From positions 1-64,000 of the forward strand of contig UBTY01000015.1 in assembly GCA_900468535.1 (NCBI GenBank): DNA of 64,000 bases, read 5' to 3'. Position 1 is the first letter of the stretch; each line of letters begins with the position of its first letter. Positions 11,642 through 20,480 of the stretch are shown piece by piece. The DNA comes from Hyphomicrobiales bacterium. Lineage in GTDB: Bacteria > Pseudomonadota > Alphaproteobacteria > Rhizobiales > Rhizobiaceae. The notes under the pieces are model-generated. The model ran no database searches, was not told the origin of the DNA, and saw nothing but the letters and a program-made list of their open reading frames with translations. The position numbers and the translations under genes were made by a program.

Positions 11642-12613
11642 TCATCCAGTCTTTGTCGCCGCGCTGGCCTTCGACTTGAGGAGGATGATGAGCAACAGGC
11701 CGGCGACAATGAGCGCCGCACCCTCGAGGTGGTAGAACTGCAGTTGCTCGCCAAGGATCAGGTAGGCGAGTATCGCGATGAAGATCGTCTGAATGTAGAG
11801 GAGCACACCGGCCCGGCTCGCCCCCAGGGTCTCGATACTCCTGTTGAAGAGATAGTACATCAGCGCGCCGCCGGGGATTGCCACATAGGCAAGCGCGAGG
11901 AAGCCGCTGCCGGTCAGGGTCGTACGGTCGTCCGAGGCCAGCTCGATCAGATATAATGGGAGCGCCGTGAGCACCGCGGCGCCGAGAAGTAGAACGAGGA
12001 GCGACAGCCGGTCGATATCGAACTTCGCGCGCCGGAGAAGGACGGTATAGAGGCTAAAGCAGAAGGCTCCGGCGATGATCCAGAGTTCGCCCGGGTTAAA
12101 ATCCAGTCGCATGAGGGCGGCGGGATTGCCCTTCACGATAATAACGACGATGCCGAGGAAGGCGAGGACGGACCCGACGACCTGCCAGCGTCCCATCGGC
12201 TCGGCCAGCATGAAACGGGCGAGGATCATCGTAATGATCGGGATCAGGGCAATGATGATTCCGGCGGTGGTGGCGTCGGCATGTTCAAGCCCGACAAAAA
12301 TCATTCCCTGACAAACCGCAAGTCCCATGCCGCCGATCATGATGACTTCCAGTGCCCGCTTTTTTAGAAGTGCAACCATGTCACCAAAGTGCCTGCGAAC
12401 CAGCGGCATCAGAATCGCCCAGGCGATCAGCACGCGCCAGAAGCAGAGCGCCCACGGCGGCATCTCCGGAGAAACCCATTTGGCAGCGATATAAACGCCC
12501 GCAGACAGCAGCCAGCACAAGACACCAACGGAATAGGCGATCGAAAGCGAATTGCTTGTCGTCCGTTCCGCCCTGACCTTGTCGTGATGGACTGCCAGGA
12601 GATGCATAGCCAT
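11642..12613 (-). CDS. EamA/DMT-family transporter
   Basis: This roughly 323-residue inner-membrane protein contains about ten hydrophobic segments arranged as two EamA repeats, for example IAYSVGVLCWLLSAGVYIAAK at the start, the GLAVCQGMIFVGL helix, and LLYIQTIFIAILAYLILGEQL in the second repeat. Drug/metabolite transporters of this type usually export amino acids, metabolites or drugs. The C-terminus is short and basic (LLKSKASAATK). Possible starts are GTG 12619, ATG 12613 and ATG 12607, with no clear ribosome-binding site to decide; the middle one is used. It stands alone between nrdF and the glycosyltransferase. No substrate can be assigned. Confidence 0.85.
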   Translation of the reverse strand: MAMHLLAVHHDKVRAERTTSNSLSIAYSVGVLCWLLSAGVYIAAKWVSPEMPPWALCFWRVLIAWAILMPLVRRHFGDMVALLKKRALEVIMIGGMGLAVCQGMIFVGLEHADATTAGIIIALIPIITMILARFMLAEPMGRWQVVGSVLAFLGIVVIIVKGNPAALMRLDFNPGELWIIAGAFCFSLYTVLLRRAKFDIDRLSLLVLLLGAAVLTALPLYLIELASDDRTTLTGSGFLALAYVAIPGGALMYYLFNRSIETLGASRAGVLLYIQTIFIAILAYLILGEQLQFYHLEGAALIVAGLLLIILLKSKASAATKTG

Positions 12614-12799
12614 GGCCACATGTTATGCCACAGTTTATAAATAACGCCCATAGGCATGCGCAGTCATTATCAGGCATTGTCGAAGCATAATTTGGATACA
12701 CTCTGACTCTTTCTCGAGACTTAAGGGTAAATGCAACAAACGGATGTCTCGCGTCTGGAATTGATATTAAATAGTATATTTCACGGCTTGCATTGACGC

Positions 12800-13873
12800 T
12801 TGCACGCCCGAGGAACACGAGTGCTGCACTATCGCAATTACCTATACATGCTGCGAAGAAAGATACGCCGAGAGCCGCGCCTGGACGAGATCGCCAGTCG
12901 AACTTTCGTCGTATCGGCGGCGGAACGGGGCAGCCGCGAAGCAGCGGTATATCTCCCGAACCAGTTGGAGCGTGTCCGCAGCGTACAGTTCGAAACCACC
13001 TGGGAATACGAAACGGCACGCATTTCGGCAGGGCCCGTCCACCACGCCGCCACACTCGCCTATCTGGTCGAGGATGCTCATTACGTCGACGGCGATCTTT
13101 ATGCGACGGGCATGCGCCACAGACAGGTGATACGGCCGGAGTCGAAAGCGATCTGGAAACGCGCCGTACGCGTAGATGAATGCGCTTTGCCATCCATGGC
13201 GGTCGGAGACAAGTATTTTGCCCACCAACTGATCGACGTTGCCGCAACCGCGGTGCTTGCTGAAACAATCGCGCCGACGTACTTCGCGCGAGGAAGCTTT
13301 TCCGAAAACTGGCCGCATTTGAAAGCCTATTACCAACTGTTTGGCATCGACCTTGCTGTCCTGGATGCTGCACTCATTCGCAAGGCTTGGGTCTTCCAGG
13401 ACTATGGAATGACCGTCAACAGGCGTGCCCGCATTGCTGCCCTCCGCGAACGCGCCATGTCCAGTGGCGCTGCGCAGAACGGGCGTCGTATCTTTATCAG
13501 CCGAAAGGCGACGGGCGAGCGGCGATTGCTGGAAAACGAAGCCGAATTGGGAGAGCGGCTCGCCAGAGAGGGATTTGATGTGGTCGACCCGGTCGGGCTG
13601 ACAGTCGCCGAGATCGTTGAGCGGATGTCGGGTGCCTCGCTGATTTGCTCGGTGGAGGGCAGCAACATGGCCCATGGGATCCTCACGATGGCAAATAGGG
13701 GAGCCATACTCACCCTTCAGCCGCCATATCGCTTTAACAATCTATGGAAGGACTTTGCGGACGCCCTTGATATGACCTACGGCTTTGTCGTCGGCGAAGG
13801 CGGCAAGACGTCCTTCAGCATCCGTCCGGATGACGTTGTAAAGACTGTCGATATGTTGTCCGGGCGAAATTGA
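12800..13873 (+). CDS. Glycosyltransferase family 61 (DUF563) protein
   Basis: The 357-residue product resembles DUF563/GT61 glycosyltransferases, which add sugars to surface polysaccharides or glycans. Family marks are the ISRKATGERRLLENEAEL segment in the C-terminal half and SVEGSNMAHGILTMANRG near the end, where the family binds the nucleotide sugar. There is no signal peptide or membrane helix, so it is cytosolic or peripherally membrane-bound. The frame opens at a TTG at 12800; an ATG at 12848 is an alternative. It is monocistronic, without other polysaccharide genes nearby, which makes its acceptor unknown. The 180 bases upstream are AT-richer than the surroundings and probably contain its promoter. 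Confidence 0.75.
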   Translation: MHARGTRVLHYRNYLYMLRRKIRREPRLDEIASRTFVVSAAERGSREAAVYLPNQLERVRSVQFETTWEYETARISAGPVHHAATLAYLVEDAHYVDGDLYATGMRHRQVIRPESKAIWKRAVRVDECALPSMAVGDKYFAHQLIDVAATAVLAETIAPTYFARGSFSENWPHLKAYYQLFGIDLAVLDAALIRKAWVFQDYGMTVNRRARIAALRERAMSSGAAQNGRRIFISRKATGERRLLENEAELGERLAREGFDVVDPVGLTVAEIVERMSGASLICSVEGSNMAHGILTMANRGAILTLQPPYRFNNLWKDFADALDMTYGFVVGEGGKTSFSIRPDDVVKTVDMLSGRN

Positions 13874-14007
13874 GCCAATCAGCTATTTGAAAGATGCAGC
13901 GTTGGCCTACCTCTTTCCCTGCGGCATTCCTCCTCCGCGCTTCGAGTTCCTGACTGAGGAACCGCTGCCCGCCCAACGCACTTAGCTGGAAATGCAGGAG
14001 GACCGAG

Positions 14008-14160
14008 ATGATCCGCAAACTGAAAACTGGCGAATACCGCCTCTATTCTCGCAAGGTCGATCCGACGACCAAGAAGCGCCGCAACCTTGGCACGTTCAAG
14101 ACGCGCGAGCAGACTGAAAAGCACGAACGCGAGGTGCAGTACTTCAAGCGGCACGGTTGA
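14008..14160 (+). CDS. Small basic conserved protein, 50 residues
   Basis: A short open reading frame with an excellent ribosome-binding site (AGGAGG, 7 bases before the ATG) encodes a 50-residue, strongly basic protein that begins MIRKLKTGEYRLYSRKV and ends KHEREVQYFKRHG. The N-terminal half looks like a small beta-hairpin (GEYRLYSRKV, RRNLGTF) and the C-terminal half like a charged helix. Comparable short proteins occur in rhizobial genomes, as far as I recall, but without a known function. A strong hairpin follows 19 bases after the stop, which supports a real transcription unit. A nucleic-acid-binding role is only a guess from the charge. Confidence 0.75.
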   Translation: MIRKLKTGEYRLYSRKVDPTTKKRRNLGTFKTREQTEKHEREVQYFKRHG

Positions 14161-14178
14161 CAACTAAGCGCGAAAGAG

Positions 14179-14204
14179 GGAATGCGGCGACTATGCCGCA
14201 TTCC
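14179..14204. terminator. Bidirectional terminator between convergent genes
   Basis: A perfect 10-bp stem (14179-14188 with 14195-14204) with a 6-base loop lies between the small basic protein gene and the convergent alpha/beta hydrolase gene. TTTGT follows on the plus strand, and TCTTT follows on the minus strand, so it may serve both. Confidence 0.75.
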
Positions 14205-14213
14205 TTTGTAACG

Positions 14214-15194
14214 TTAGGCCTTCACGAACTCGAGCAAATCGGCGTTCAGCACATCAGCATTGACCGTAAGCATGCCATGCGAGAAGCCCGGATAGGTCTT
14301 CAAGCTACCGTTTTTCAAAAGCTTGGCTGACTTCAATGCGGAGTCGGCGATCGGCACGATCTGGTCGTCCTCACCGTGGAGGACGAGCGTCGGAACGCTG
14401 ATCGCTTTCAGGTCCTCGGTCTGATCTGTCTCCGAGAAGGCTCTGATCCCATCATAATGAGCCTTGGCGCCGCCCATCATTCCCTGCCGCCACCAATTCT
14501 GGATGACGCCTTCGTCGACCTTGGCTCCCGGCCGATTGAAGCCGTAGAATGGACCGGCGGGCACATCCCTGAAGAACTGGGCGCGATTTGCCGCGAGTGC
14601 AGCACGAAACCCGTCGAACACCTCGATCGGCAATCCATCCGGATTTGTCGCCGTCTTGAGCATCAAAGGCGGAACTGCGCTTACAAGAACTGCCTTCGCG
14701 ACCCGTCCAGAAGGTTCGCCGTGTTTCGCGACGTAGCGCGCCACCTCGCCGCCGCCGGTCGAATGACCGATATGGACAACATTCTTCAGATCCAGCGCCT
14801 CGACGACTTCAAAGGCGTCGGCGGCATAGTGGTCCATGTCATGACCTTCGCCAACCTGGGCCGATCGCCCATGGCCGCGCCGATCATGGGCGATTACACG
14901 ATAGCCCTTCGAAAGGAAGAACAGCATCTGGGCATCCCAATCGTCGGAGGACAGTGGCCAGCCATGGTGGAACATGATCGGTTGCGCGTCCTTCGGGCCC
15001 CAATCCTTGTAGAAGATTTCGGTACCATCTTTGGTTGTGATAAAGCCCATGGTCGTATGTCCTTCAGATGTGTTGGAAATGGATTGAACGTTTGCTGCCA
15101 AGCTGAATGAATGGGGAAGAAATATTGCTCCGGCGACGGCGGCTCCTCCTAGCAAGGCTGCGCGGCGAGTTAAGGAAACTGATTGATTTGTCAT
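14214..15194 (-). CDS. Tat-exported alpha/beta hydrolase, non-haem chloroperoxidase-like
   Basis: This 326-residue protein starts with a twin-arginine signal (TRRAALLGGAAVAGAIFLPHS) and then reads as an alpha/beta hydrolase of the cofactor-free haloperoxidase/arylesterase group. The nucleophile serine is in GHSTGGG, the oxyanion region in HHGWPLSSDDW, the acid in LHGEDDQIVP and the catalytic histidine in GFSHGML near the C-terminus. Such enzymes hydrolyse esters and can form peracids. The mature part beginning MGFITTKDGTEIFYKDWG matches cytosolic family members, so the signal looks like an added export module. The gene stands alone; its promoter region carries a TTGCGAAT element also found before the quinone-type operon. 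Confidence 0.9.
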   Translation of the reverse strand: MTNQSVSLTRRAALLGGAAVAGAIFLPHSFSLAANVQSISNTSEGHTTMGFITTKDGTEIFYKDWGPKDAQPIMFHHGWPLSSDDWDAQMLFFLSKGYRVIAHDRRGHGRSAQVGEGHDMDHYAADAFEVVEALDLKNVVHIGHSTGGGEVARYVAKHGEPSGRVAKAVLVSAVPPLMLKTATNPDGLPIEVFDGFRAALAANRAQFFRDVPAGPFYGFNRPGAKVDEGVIQNWWRQGMMGGAKAHYDGIRAFSETDQTEDLKAISVPTLVLHGEDDQIVPIADSALKSAKLLKNGSLKTYPGFSHGMLTVNADVLNADLLEFVKA

Positions 15195-15349
15195 GCTTTC
15201 TCCTGCATCCTCGCCGTCAGTGACCGGCGTCGTGTTCCTCTGATGGAGAGATATTGGCCGAGAGAAAGATTCCCAACAATTGCATCAATAATCACGACTT
15301 AGTTGCGAATTTTGCAACAATTCCACGTTGATCATCGTAGCCGCCTTGA

Positions 15350-15382
15350 AACAAAAACGGGCAGCGACGATCGCTGCCCGCA
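15350..15382 (-). terminator. Intrinsic terminator of the quinone-type operon
   Basis: A perfect 10-bp GC-rich stem (15358-15367 with 15371-15380) closes a 3-base loop. On the minus strand it is followed directly by a T tract (TTTTTGTTT). It lies 28 bases past the stop of the amidohydrolase gene and is the clearest terminator in the window. Confidence 0.9.
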
Positions 15383-15407
15383 ATAGGATGTCAAGATTTG
15401 TCGAAGC

Positions 15408-17291
15408 TCAGACTGCCCAGCAGGAGCAACCCAGCGCACCGAAGAAGCCCTTCAGGTCCGCTATCGGCAACTTCGAGGTCCAGGATCCGGCGTGGTCGTG
15501 GCCGTGGACACCGCAATCATTGGCGCAGCCGCACGTGGCAATAGCCGTTCGCCTTAGAGACCGCTGACCCGCACCGTCAGGTTCACCCCAGGCCGCATAG
15601 CCTCCGAATTTCCGGACGGGCGACCAGTCCGGCATTGCCGGAGGCACATCGTTTTCGTCCAATGCCTGGAAGCCGCTCGCGGCGTAGACGATCTTGCCGC
15701 CCACCATCGTCAGCTCCGAGGTCAGGAAGGAGATTTCGTCTTCCGCGCAGGAGAAAAAGTCCTTGTCCGGCACGATCAGATCGGCGAACTGACCCTTCTC
15801 GATCCGTCCCTTTTTCCCCTCCTCGTTGGAGAACCATGTGACCTTCTCCGTCCACATCCGCAGTGCTGTTTCGCGGTCGAGGCAATTGGCGCGCGGATAG
15901 AGCTGCATGCCTCCCACTGTCTTGCCGGTGACCATCCATGCAAGCGAAACCCAGGGATTATAGGAAGCGACACGCGTCGCGTCGGTTCCGGCAGATACCT
16001 TCACGCCTTTCTCTAGCATACGGGCAATCGGCGGCGTCGCCTCCGCGGCGCCGTGGCCATAGCGCTCGACAAAGTATTCACCCTGGTAGGCCATGCGGTG
16101 CTGGACGGCGATACCACCGCCAAGTGCTGCGATGCGATCGATGGAACGATCCGAGATCGTCTCCGCGTGATCGAAGAACCAGTTCAGGCCCTCAAGCGGC
16201 ACATCCTGGTTGACCTTTTCGAAGACATCCAATGCACGGGAGATCGTCTCGTCATAGGTCGCGTGCAGACGCCAGGGCCAGCGATTTTCCGCGAGAACGC
16301 GCACGACGCCTTCGAGCTCGCCTTCCATCTCGGGCGGCATGCCCGGCCGCGGCTGCCGGAAATCTTCAAAATCGGCGGCAGAAAAGACCAGCATTTCGCC
16401 GGCGCCATTGTGACGGAAATAGTCCGTTCCCTGCTTGTATTTCACCGAAGACGTCCAGTTGAGGAAGTCTTCCTTTTCTGCCTTCGGCTTTTGGGTAAAG
16501 AGGTTGTAGGCGAGGCGAACCGTGAGCTGGTTTTCATCGGAAAGCTTCTGGATAACAGCATAGTCATCCGGATAGTTCTGGAAGCCACCACCGGCATCGA
16601 TGACGCCGGTGACGCCGAGGCGGTTCAGTTCACGCATGAAGTGCCGGGTCGAATTGACCTGATAGTCGAAGGGCAGTTTCGGTCCCTTGGCGAGCGTGGA
16701 GTAGAGGATCCCCGCATTCGGCTTTGCGAGAAGCAGGCCTGTCGGATTGCCGTTGGCGTCGCGCGTGATCTCGCCACCGGGAGGATTGGGGGTGTCGCGG
16801 GTATAGCCGACGGCGCGGAGTGCAGCCGCGTTCAGCAGGGCGCGATCGTAAAGATGCAGCAGGAAGACCGGCGTATCAGGCGCAACCGCGTTGATCTCGT
16901 CGATCGTCGGAAGGCGCTTTTCGGCGAACTGATGCTCGGTAAAGCCGCCGACAACGCGGACCCATTGCGGCGGCGGGGTATTTGCCACCTGCCGCTTCAG
17001 CATGTCCATTGCATCGGCGAGCGAGCGAACGCCATCCCAGCGCAATTCCATATTGAAGTTCAGGCCGCCTCGAACGACGTGAGTGTGGTTGTCGATCAGC
17101 CCGGGCAGGACACGCTTGCCTTTGAGGTCCACGATCTTCGTATCCGGCCCGGCAAGCTCCATGATCTCCTTGTCATGGCCGACGGCGAGGAATTTGCCGT
17201 CCTTGATAGCAACGGCGCTAGCCGTTGGATTGCTGCGGTCAAGGGTGGTGACTAGTCCATGGTGAAGGATTACGTCGGCGTGCATGGTCAA
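15408..17291 (-). CDS. Amidohydrolase (YtcJ-type) with Cys/His-rich C-terminal tail
   Basis: The 627-residue protein is a metal-dependent amidohydrolase of the YtcJ/AepA type. Metal-binding segments are visible in LPGLIDNHTHVVRGG near residue 70, WFFDHAETIS, AVQHRMAYQ and SAGTDATRVASYNP. The last 60 residues are unusual, with a cluster of cysteines and histidines (ATCGCANDCGVHGHDHAGS, then ALGCSCWAV) that could bind a metal or serve as a redox tail. It is the last gene of the operon with the XapX protein, isochorismatase-type hydrolase and VOC dioxygenase, and is followed by a strong terminator. Its substrate is unknown; the neighbours suggest aromatic or quinone-derived compounds. Confidence 0.85.
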   Translation of the reverse strand: MTMHADVILHHGLVTTLDRSNPTASAVAIKDGKFLAVGHDKEIMELAGPDTKIVDLKGKRVLPGLIDNHTHVVRGGLNFNMELRWDGVRSLADAMDMLKRQVANTPPPQWVRVVGGFTEHQFAEKRLPTIDEINAVAPDTPVFLLHLYDRALLNAAALRAVGYTRDTPNPPGGEITRDANGNPTGLLLAKPNAGILYSTLAKGPKLPFDYQVNSTRHFMRELNRLGVTGVIDAGGGFQNYPDDYAVIQKLSDENQLTVRLAYNLFTQKPKAEKEDFLNWTSSVKYKQGTDYFRHNGAGEMLVFSAADFEDFRQPRPGMPPEMEGELEGVVRVLAENRWPWRLHATYDETISRALDVFEKVNQDVPLEGLNWFFDHAETISDRSIDRIAALGGGIAVQHRMAYQGEYFVERYGHGAAEATPPIARMLEKGVKVSAGTDATRVASYNPWVSLAWMVTGKTVGGMQLYPRANCLDRETALRMWTEKVTWFSNEEGKKGRIEKGQFADLIVPDKDFFSCAEDEISFLTSELTMVGGKIVYAASGFQALDENDVPPAMPDWSPVRKFGGYAAWGEPDGAGQRSLRRTAIATCGCANDCGVHGHDHAGSWTSKLPIADLKGFFGALGCSCWAV

Positions 17292-17376
17292 CTCCAGGCT
17301 CCCTGTTCGACAATGAGTTCGATGAAATAAGTGCGGGAGGGAACGGGACCGGTCGGCCTACCCCCTCCTCGTTGTC

Positions 17377-17664
17377 TCAGCTATCCGACTTGGCAGCGGC
17401 ACCGGGCCCGGCCACCAGATCCTTGCTTGCGCTGCCCTTCGGCAGATGGCCGAACATGTGCGGCTTGATCTGGTTGATCCACGAAACGGCTGCAGGTTCC
17501 TTGCTCCACATCGTCTTGGCGAAGGGAATGAGTTGCTCGCCGACGAGGATGCCCAGGAGACCGACGAGGGCTACAACGGGCGGAGCCGGCGATCTTACGT
17601 TCAGCAGGCTGTAGACAATGCCGACCAGAAGACCGGCGCCGAGGGACAGAAGATAAAGTTTCAT
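17377..17664 (-). CDS. XapX-domain (DUF1427) small membrane protein
   Basis: The 95-residue product begins with a membrane segment (LYLLSLGAGLLVGIVYSLLNV), followed by RSPAPPVVALVGLLGILVGEQ, the signature of the XapX/DUF1427 family, with a second helix. The C-terminal 40 residues are polar and include HMFGHLPKG. Its function is not established. It lies between the isochorismatase-type hydrolase (66 bases) and the amidohydrolase (85 bases) in the same direction, an arrangement that recurs in other proteobacteria as far as I recall. It may help with transport or membrane anchoring of the pathway. Confidence 0.85.
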   Translation of the reverse strand: MKLYLLSLGAGLLVGIVYSLLNVRSPAPPVVALVGLLGILVGEQLIPFAKTMWSKEPAAVSWINQIKPHMFGHLPKGSASKDLVAGPGAAAKSDS

Positions 17665-17730
17665 GGGATGAGCCTCAGTTGTCGAAGCCGCTCCAACACC
17701 AGCGGGTGATGTCGAAGCGGCGATGAAAGC

Positions 17731-18420
17731 TTACTTGGCGGGATTTGGACCGATCCGCTTTCCATGGCTGACGCGCTCTGTGCCGCCGTGGACATGGGTA
17801 ACGGCGTAGTCGATGCCCATGCCGTAGGCTCCGGAATGCTCCTTAACCAGCGAGGTCACGGCGTCGTAGGTCTCCTTGCGGGCCCAATCACGCTGCCACT
17901 CGAGCAGGACCTGCTGCCAGGTCACCGGAATGACGCCGGCCTGCACCATCCGGTCCATCGCGTACTTGTGGGCGTCAAGCGACGTGCCACCGGAGGCGTC
18001 GGCGACCATATAGATTTCGTAGTCGGTGTCGTTCAGGCAGGAAAGCGCGAAGGTCGTGTTGCAGACTTCAGTCCACAGACCCGAGACAACAACCTTCTTA
18101 CGGCCGTTTGCCGCATTCCGAGCCAAGGCGTCGCGAACGTTCTGGTCATCCCACGAATTCATCGAGGTGCGTTCCAGGATGTCGTTCTCCGGAAACACGG
18201 AAAGCAGTTCCGGGAATGTGTTGCCGGAGAAGGACGAGGTTTCGACCGTGGTGATCGTGGTCGGGATATTGAAGATCTTGCCGGCCTTTGCGAGGCCAAC
18301 CACGTTGTTCTTCAGGGTCTGCCGGTCAATCGACTGAACGCCGAAAGCCATCTGCGGCTGCTGGTCGATGAAGATCAGCTGGCTGTTCTGCGGGGTGAGA
18401 ACTTGGAGTTTGTTGGACAT
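17731..18420 (-). CDS. Isochorismatase-family cysteine hydrolase
   Basis: This 229-residue protein has the cysteine-hydrolase fold of isochorismatase and nicotinamidase. The catalytic Asp is in LIFIDQQPQMAF near residue 18 and the nucleophilic Cys in SGLWTEVCNTTFAL, with the preceding Lys in GRKKVVVSG. The ATG at 18420 is used because the conserved core begins soon after it; the additional 34 residues of the longer frame look like non-coding sequence. It is co-oriented with the VOC dioxygenase gene upstream and the XapX gene downstream. Homologues in such operons are often called hydrolases of unknown specificity; amide or ether hydrolysis of a ring-cleavage product is plausible. Confidence 0.88.
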   Translation of the reverse strand: MSNKLQVLTPQNSQLIFIDQQPQMAFGVQSIDRQTLKNNVVGLAKAGKIFNIPTTITTVETSSFSGNTFPELLSVFPENDILERTSMNSWDDQNVRDALARNAANGRKKVVVSGLWTEVCNTTFALSCLNDTDYEIYMVADASGGTSLDAHKYAMDRMVQAGVIPVTWQQVLLEWQRDWARKETYDAVTSLVKEHSGAYGMGIDYAVTHVHGGTERVSHGKRIGPNPAK

Positions 18421-18525
18421 GTCGTGTCTCCCTTTGGGTCGGTTGGCAGCCGCACATGCGGCAAAATGGGTGTAAAATCTTGAACGATCAGAAAGTGATT
18501 TGCTCGTTATCGCCGCCAGCAACGG

Positions 18526-19458
18526 TCAGGCGGCGAGCGGCTCCAGGTTCGCTTCGATCTGCTCGCGGAAAGCCTCGTAGCGGCCAGGCAGCTTCAGCGC
18601 TTCACCAAGATGAGCCGTATCCTCGTCCCGGTCGAAACCCGGCTCGTTGGTCGCGACCTCGAACAGAATACCACCCGGCGTGCGGAAATAGATCGCCCAG
18701 AAGTAATCCCGATCGATGACAGGCGTCACCTGATAGCCGGTATCCATCAGCGCCCTGCGCACCTCGAGCTGCTTGGCGCGGTTGTCGACCGCAAACGCAA
18801 TGTGATGGACCGAACCAGCTCCCTGGCGCGCAAAGGGCGTCTTTGGAAGAGCTACAAGGTCGATCGTATCGGCGCCGTTGCCTTCGGGGATAACGAAGCG
18901 CGTGACGCCTTTGTCGGTATCGGCACGCTGGTAGCCCATGAAACCAAGTAATTCTTCGGTCGCTGCGGTATCGTGCAGATGGAAGCGAGCGCCGGCAAAG
19001 CCGCGGATCGCAACGTCGTCAGCAACGCCTTCGCTCGTCCATGGCATACGGTTGTCGCCCTCAACCTCGACCAGGGCAAACCCGTCACCATCAGGACCGT
19101 TGAAGCGAATGCGGTTTGCGCCAAAGGCTGCGTCCGTCTCGATGGCTTTTACACCCTGAGAGAGAAGACGCTCCTTCCAGAACCCGACAGCTCCCTTCGG
19201 AACGGCGAACTGAGTCTCTCCCACTTCGCCGACGCCGGGGCGGCCCTGCATCATGTGCTGAAAGGGAAAATACGTCATAACAGTGCCGGGCGTGCCCTTC
19301 TCGTCGCCGTAGTACAGGTGGTAGACACTCGGTTCGTCGAAGTTGACGGTCTTCTTGACGCGACGCAGTCCTAGGGTGTCGGTGAAGAAGCTGTTGTTCT
19401 GACGTGCATCCGATGCCATCGATGTAACGTGATGCAGTCCCTTGATGTCCTTGATCAT
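18526..19458 (-). CDS. VOC-family ring-cleaving dioxygenase (MhqO/LinE-like)
   Basis: The 310-residue protein consists of two vicinal-oxygen-chelate modules, the first beginning at IKGLHHVTSMASDARQN and the second at GAGSVHHIAFAVDN. Metal ligands are the histidines in GLHHVT and VHHIAF and the glutamate in ILFEVATNEPGF. This is the family annotated as putative ring-cleaving dioxygenase and includes MhqO-type enzymes induced by hydroquinones. It is the first gene of the operon and faces a LysR-type regulator across a 119-base gap with repeated AATTGC elements. Likely role: removal of quinones or chlorinated hydroquinone-like electrophiles, inferred from context. Confidence 0.9.
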   Translation of the reverse strand: MIKDIKGLHHVTSMASDARQNNSFFTDTLGLRRVKKTVNFDEPSVYHLYYGDEKGTPGTVMTYFPFQHMMQGRPGVGEVGETQFAVPKGAVGFWKERLLSQGVKAIETDAAFGANRIRFNGPDGDGFALVEVEGDNRMPWTSEGVADDVAIRGFAGARFHLHDTAATEELLGFMGYQRADTDKGVTRFVIPEGNGADTIDLVALPKTPFARQGAGSVHHIAFAVDNRAKQLEVRRALMDTGYQVTPVIDRDYFWAIYFRTPGGILFEVATNEPGFDRDEDTAHLGEALKLPGRYEAFREQIEANLEPLAA

Positions 19459-19530
19459 GGCCCGAACCTTTCTGTCTTGCCGGTGTCCGTTTCGATGAAG
19501 ACAGGTGTAGCCCGGTTGATTGATCTCCGG

Positions 19531-19559
19531 AATTGCAATATTAATTGCGAATGAATTGC
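19531..19559. promoter_or_regulatory. Triple AATTGC repeat, probable LysR-regulator binding region
   Basis: AATTGC occurs at 19531-19536, 19543-19548 and 19554-19559, that is at 12- and 11-base steps, about one helical turn each. The array lies 19 bases before the LysR start and 72 bases before the divergent dioxygenase gene. The segment TTGCGAAT within it (19545-19552) recurs at 15303-15310. Confidence 0.55.
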
Positions 19560-19577
19560 GTTTTTTGAAATAATTAG

Positions 19578-20477
19578 ATGAACGACTATAAAGCTCTCAA
19601 AACCTTCCTCCTCGCCGCTGAAAAGCGAAACTTCGCGCAGGTCGCTCGCGAACTGGACATGACGCCAGCGGGCGTCACGCGCGCGATTGCCGCGCTGGAA
19701 GAGGATCTCGGCGTTCAGCTCTTCGTGCGAACGACCCGCCAGGTCTCGCTAACAACCGACGGTGCCATCTTCGCGGCGCAAATCCAGCCAGCCGTGGAAG
19801 CGCTGGAGAGCGCGAGGCGTGACGTCAAGAACGCCCACAAGGCAGACCAGGGCCGATTGCGGATCAGCGCGCCGACATGGCTCGGCAAGACGGTGCTACC
19901 ACCGATCCTGTCCGGTTTTCGGGAGCTTTACCCGAAGATGTGCTTCGAAATCTCTCTGTCGGACGGTCTCGTGAACATCGTCGACGATGACTACGATCTC
20001 GCGATCCGCATCTCTTCCGCACCTTCGGACAAATTCACGATCTGGCGCAAGATCAGGGTCGTGCCGCGGATCCTTGTCGCGGCACCCGGAAGCCGATTCA
20101 CGGAGATAGAGCATCCCAACCAGCTGTCGCCGGACGATTGCCTCGCCTATAGCGGCGAAAGCCGCCGCGAGACCTGGCAATTGTCGGATGGCGGTTCAAG
20201 CGTGACGATATCGGCGGGTCGGGCATTCAGCGCGAACAACGGCGAAGTGCTGGCGGACATGGCCGCTGATGGCACCGGGGTTGCGCTGCTGCCCGGTTTC
20301 CATATCGCGGAACACCTGCGTACAGGTCGACTTGTTCATGTTCTCAAGGGGTGGTCGCCGCCAGACCTCTGGCTGACGCTCTACTACCCGCCTTATCAGG
20401 CATTGCCGCCCCGCATCGCTACGTTCTCGAAATTCTTCGAAGAGCAGATACCATCCTTCATGGTCATGCTCGACTAG
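19578..20477 (+). CDS. LysR-family transcriptional regulator of the quinone-type operon
   Basis: This 299-residue regulator has the LysR winged helix at the N-terminus (LKTFLLAAEKRNFAQVARELDMTPAGVTRAIAALEEDLG) and a substrate-binding-like effector domain beginning at GRLRISAPTWLGK. It belongs to the AaeR/YhjC-type branch by general appearance. It is divergent from the VOC dioxygenase gene, and the shared gap holds helically phased AATTGC repeats, so it most likely controls that operon and itself. The inducer is probably an aromatic or quinone compound, inferred from the target genes. The stop is 3 bases from the convergent SDR gene. Confidence 0.92.
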   Translation: MNDYKALKTFLLAAEKRNFAQVARELDMTPAGVTRAIAALEEDLGVQLFVRTTRQVSLTTDGAIFAAQIQPAVEALESARRDVKNAHKADQGRLRISAPTWLGKTVLPPILSGFRELYPKMCFEISLSDGLVNIVDDDYDLAIRISSAPSDKFTIWRKIRVVPRILVAAPGSRFTEIEHPNQLSPDDCLAYSGESRRETWQLSDGGSSVTISAGRAFSANNGEVLADMAADGTGVALLPGFHIAEHLRTGRLVHVLKGWSPPDLWLTLYYPPYQALPPRIATFSKFFEEQIPSFMVMLD

Positions 20478-20480
20478 AGA

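Noticed and set aside
16053..17255. A 400-residue plus-strand frame opposite the amidohydrolase gene
   Set aside because: It is a shadow of the amidohydrolase codons, with no recognisable domain.
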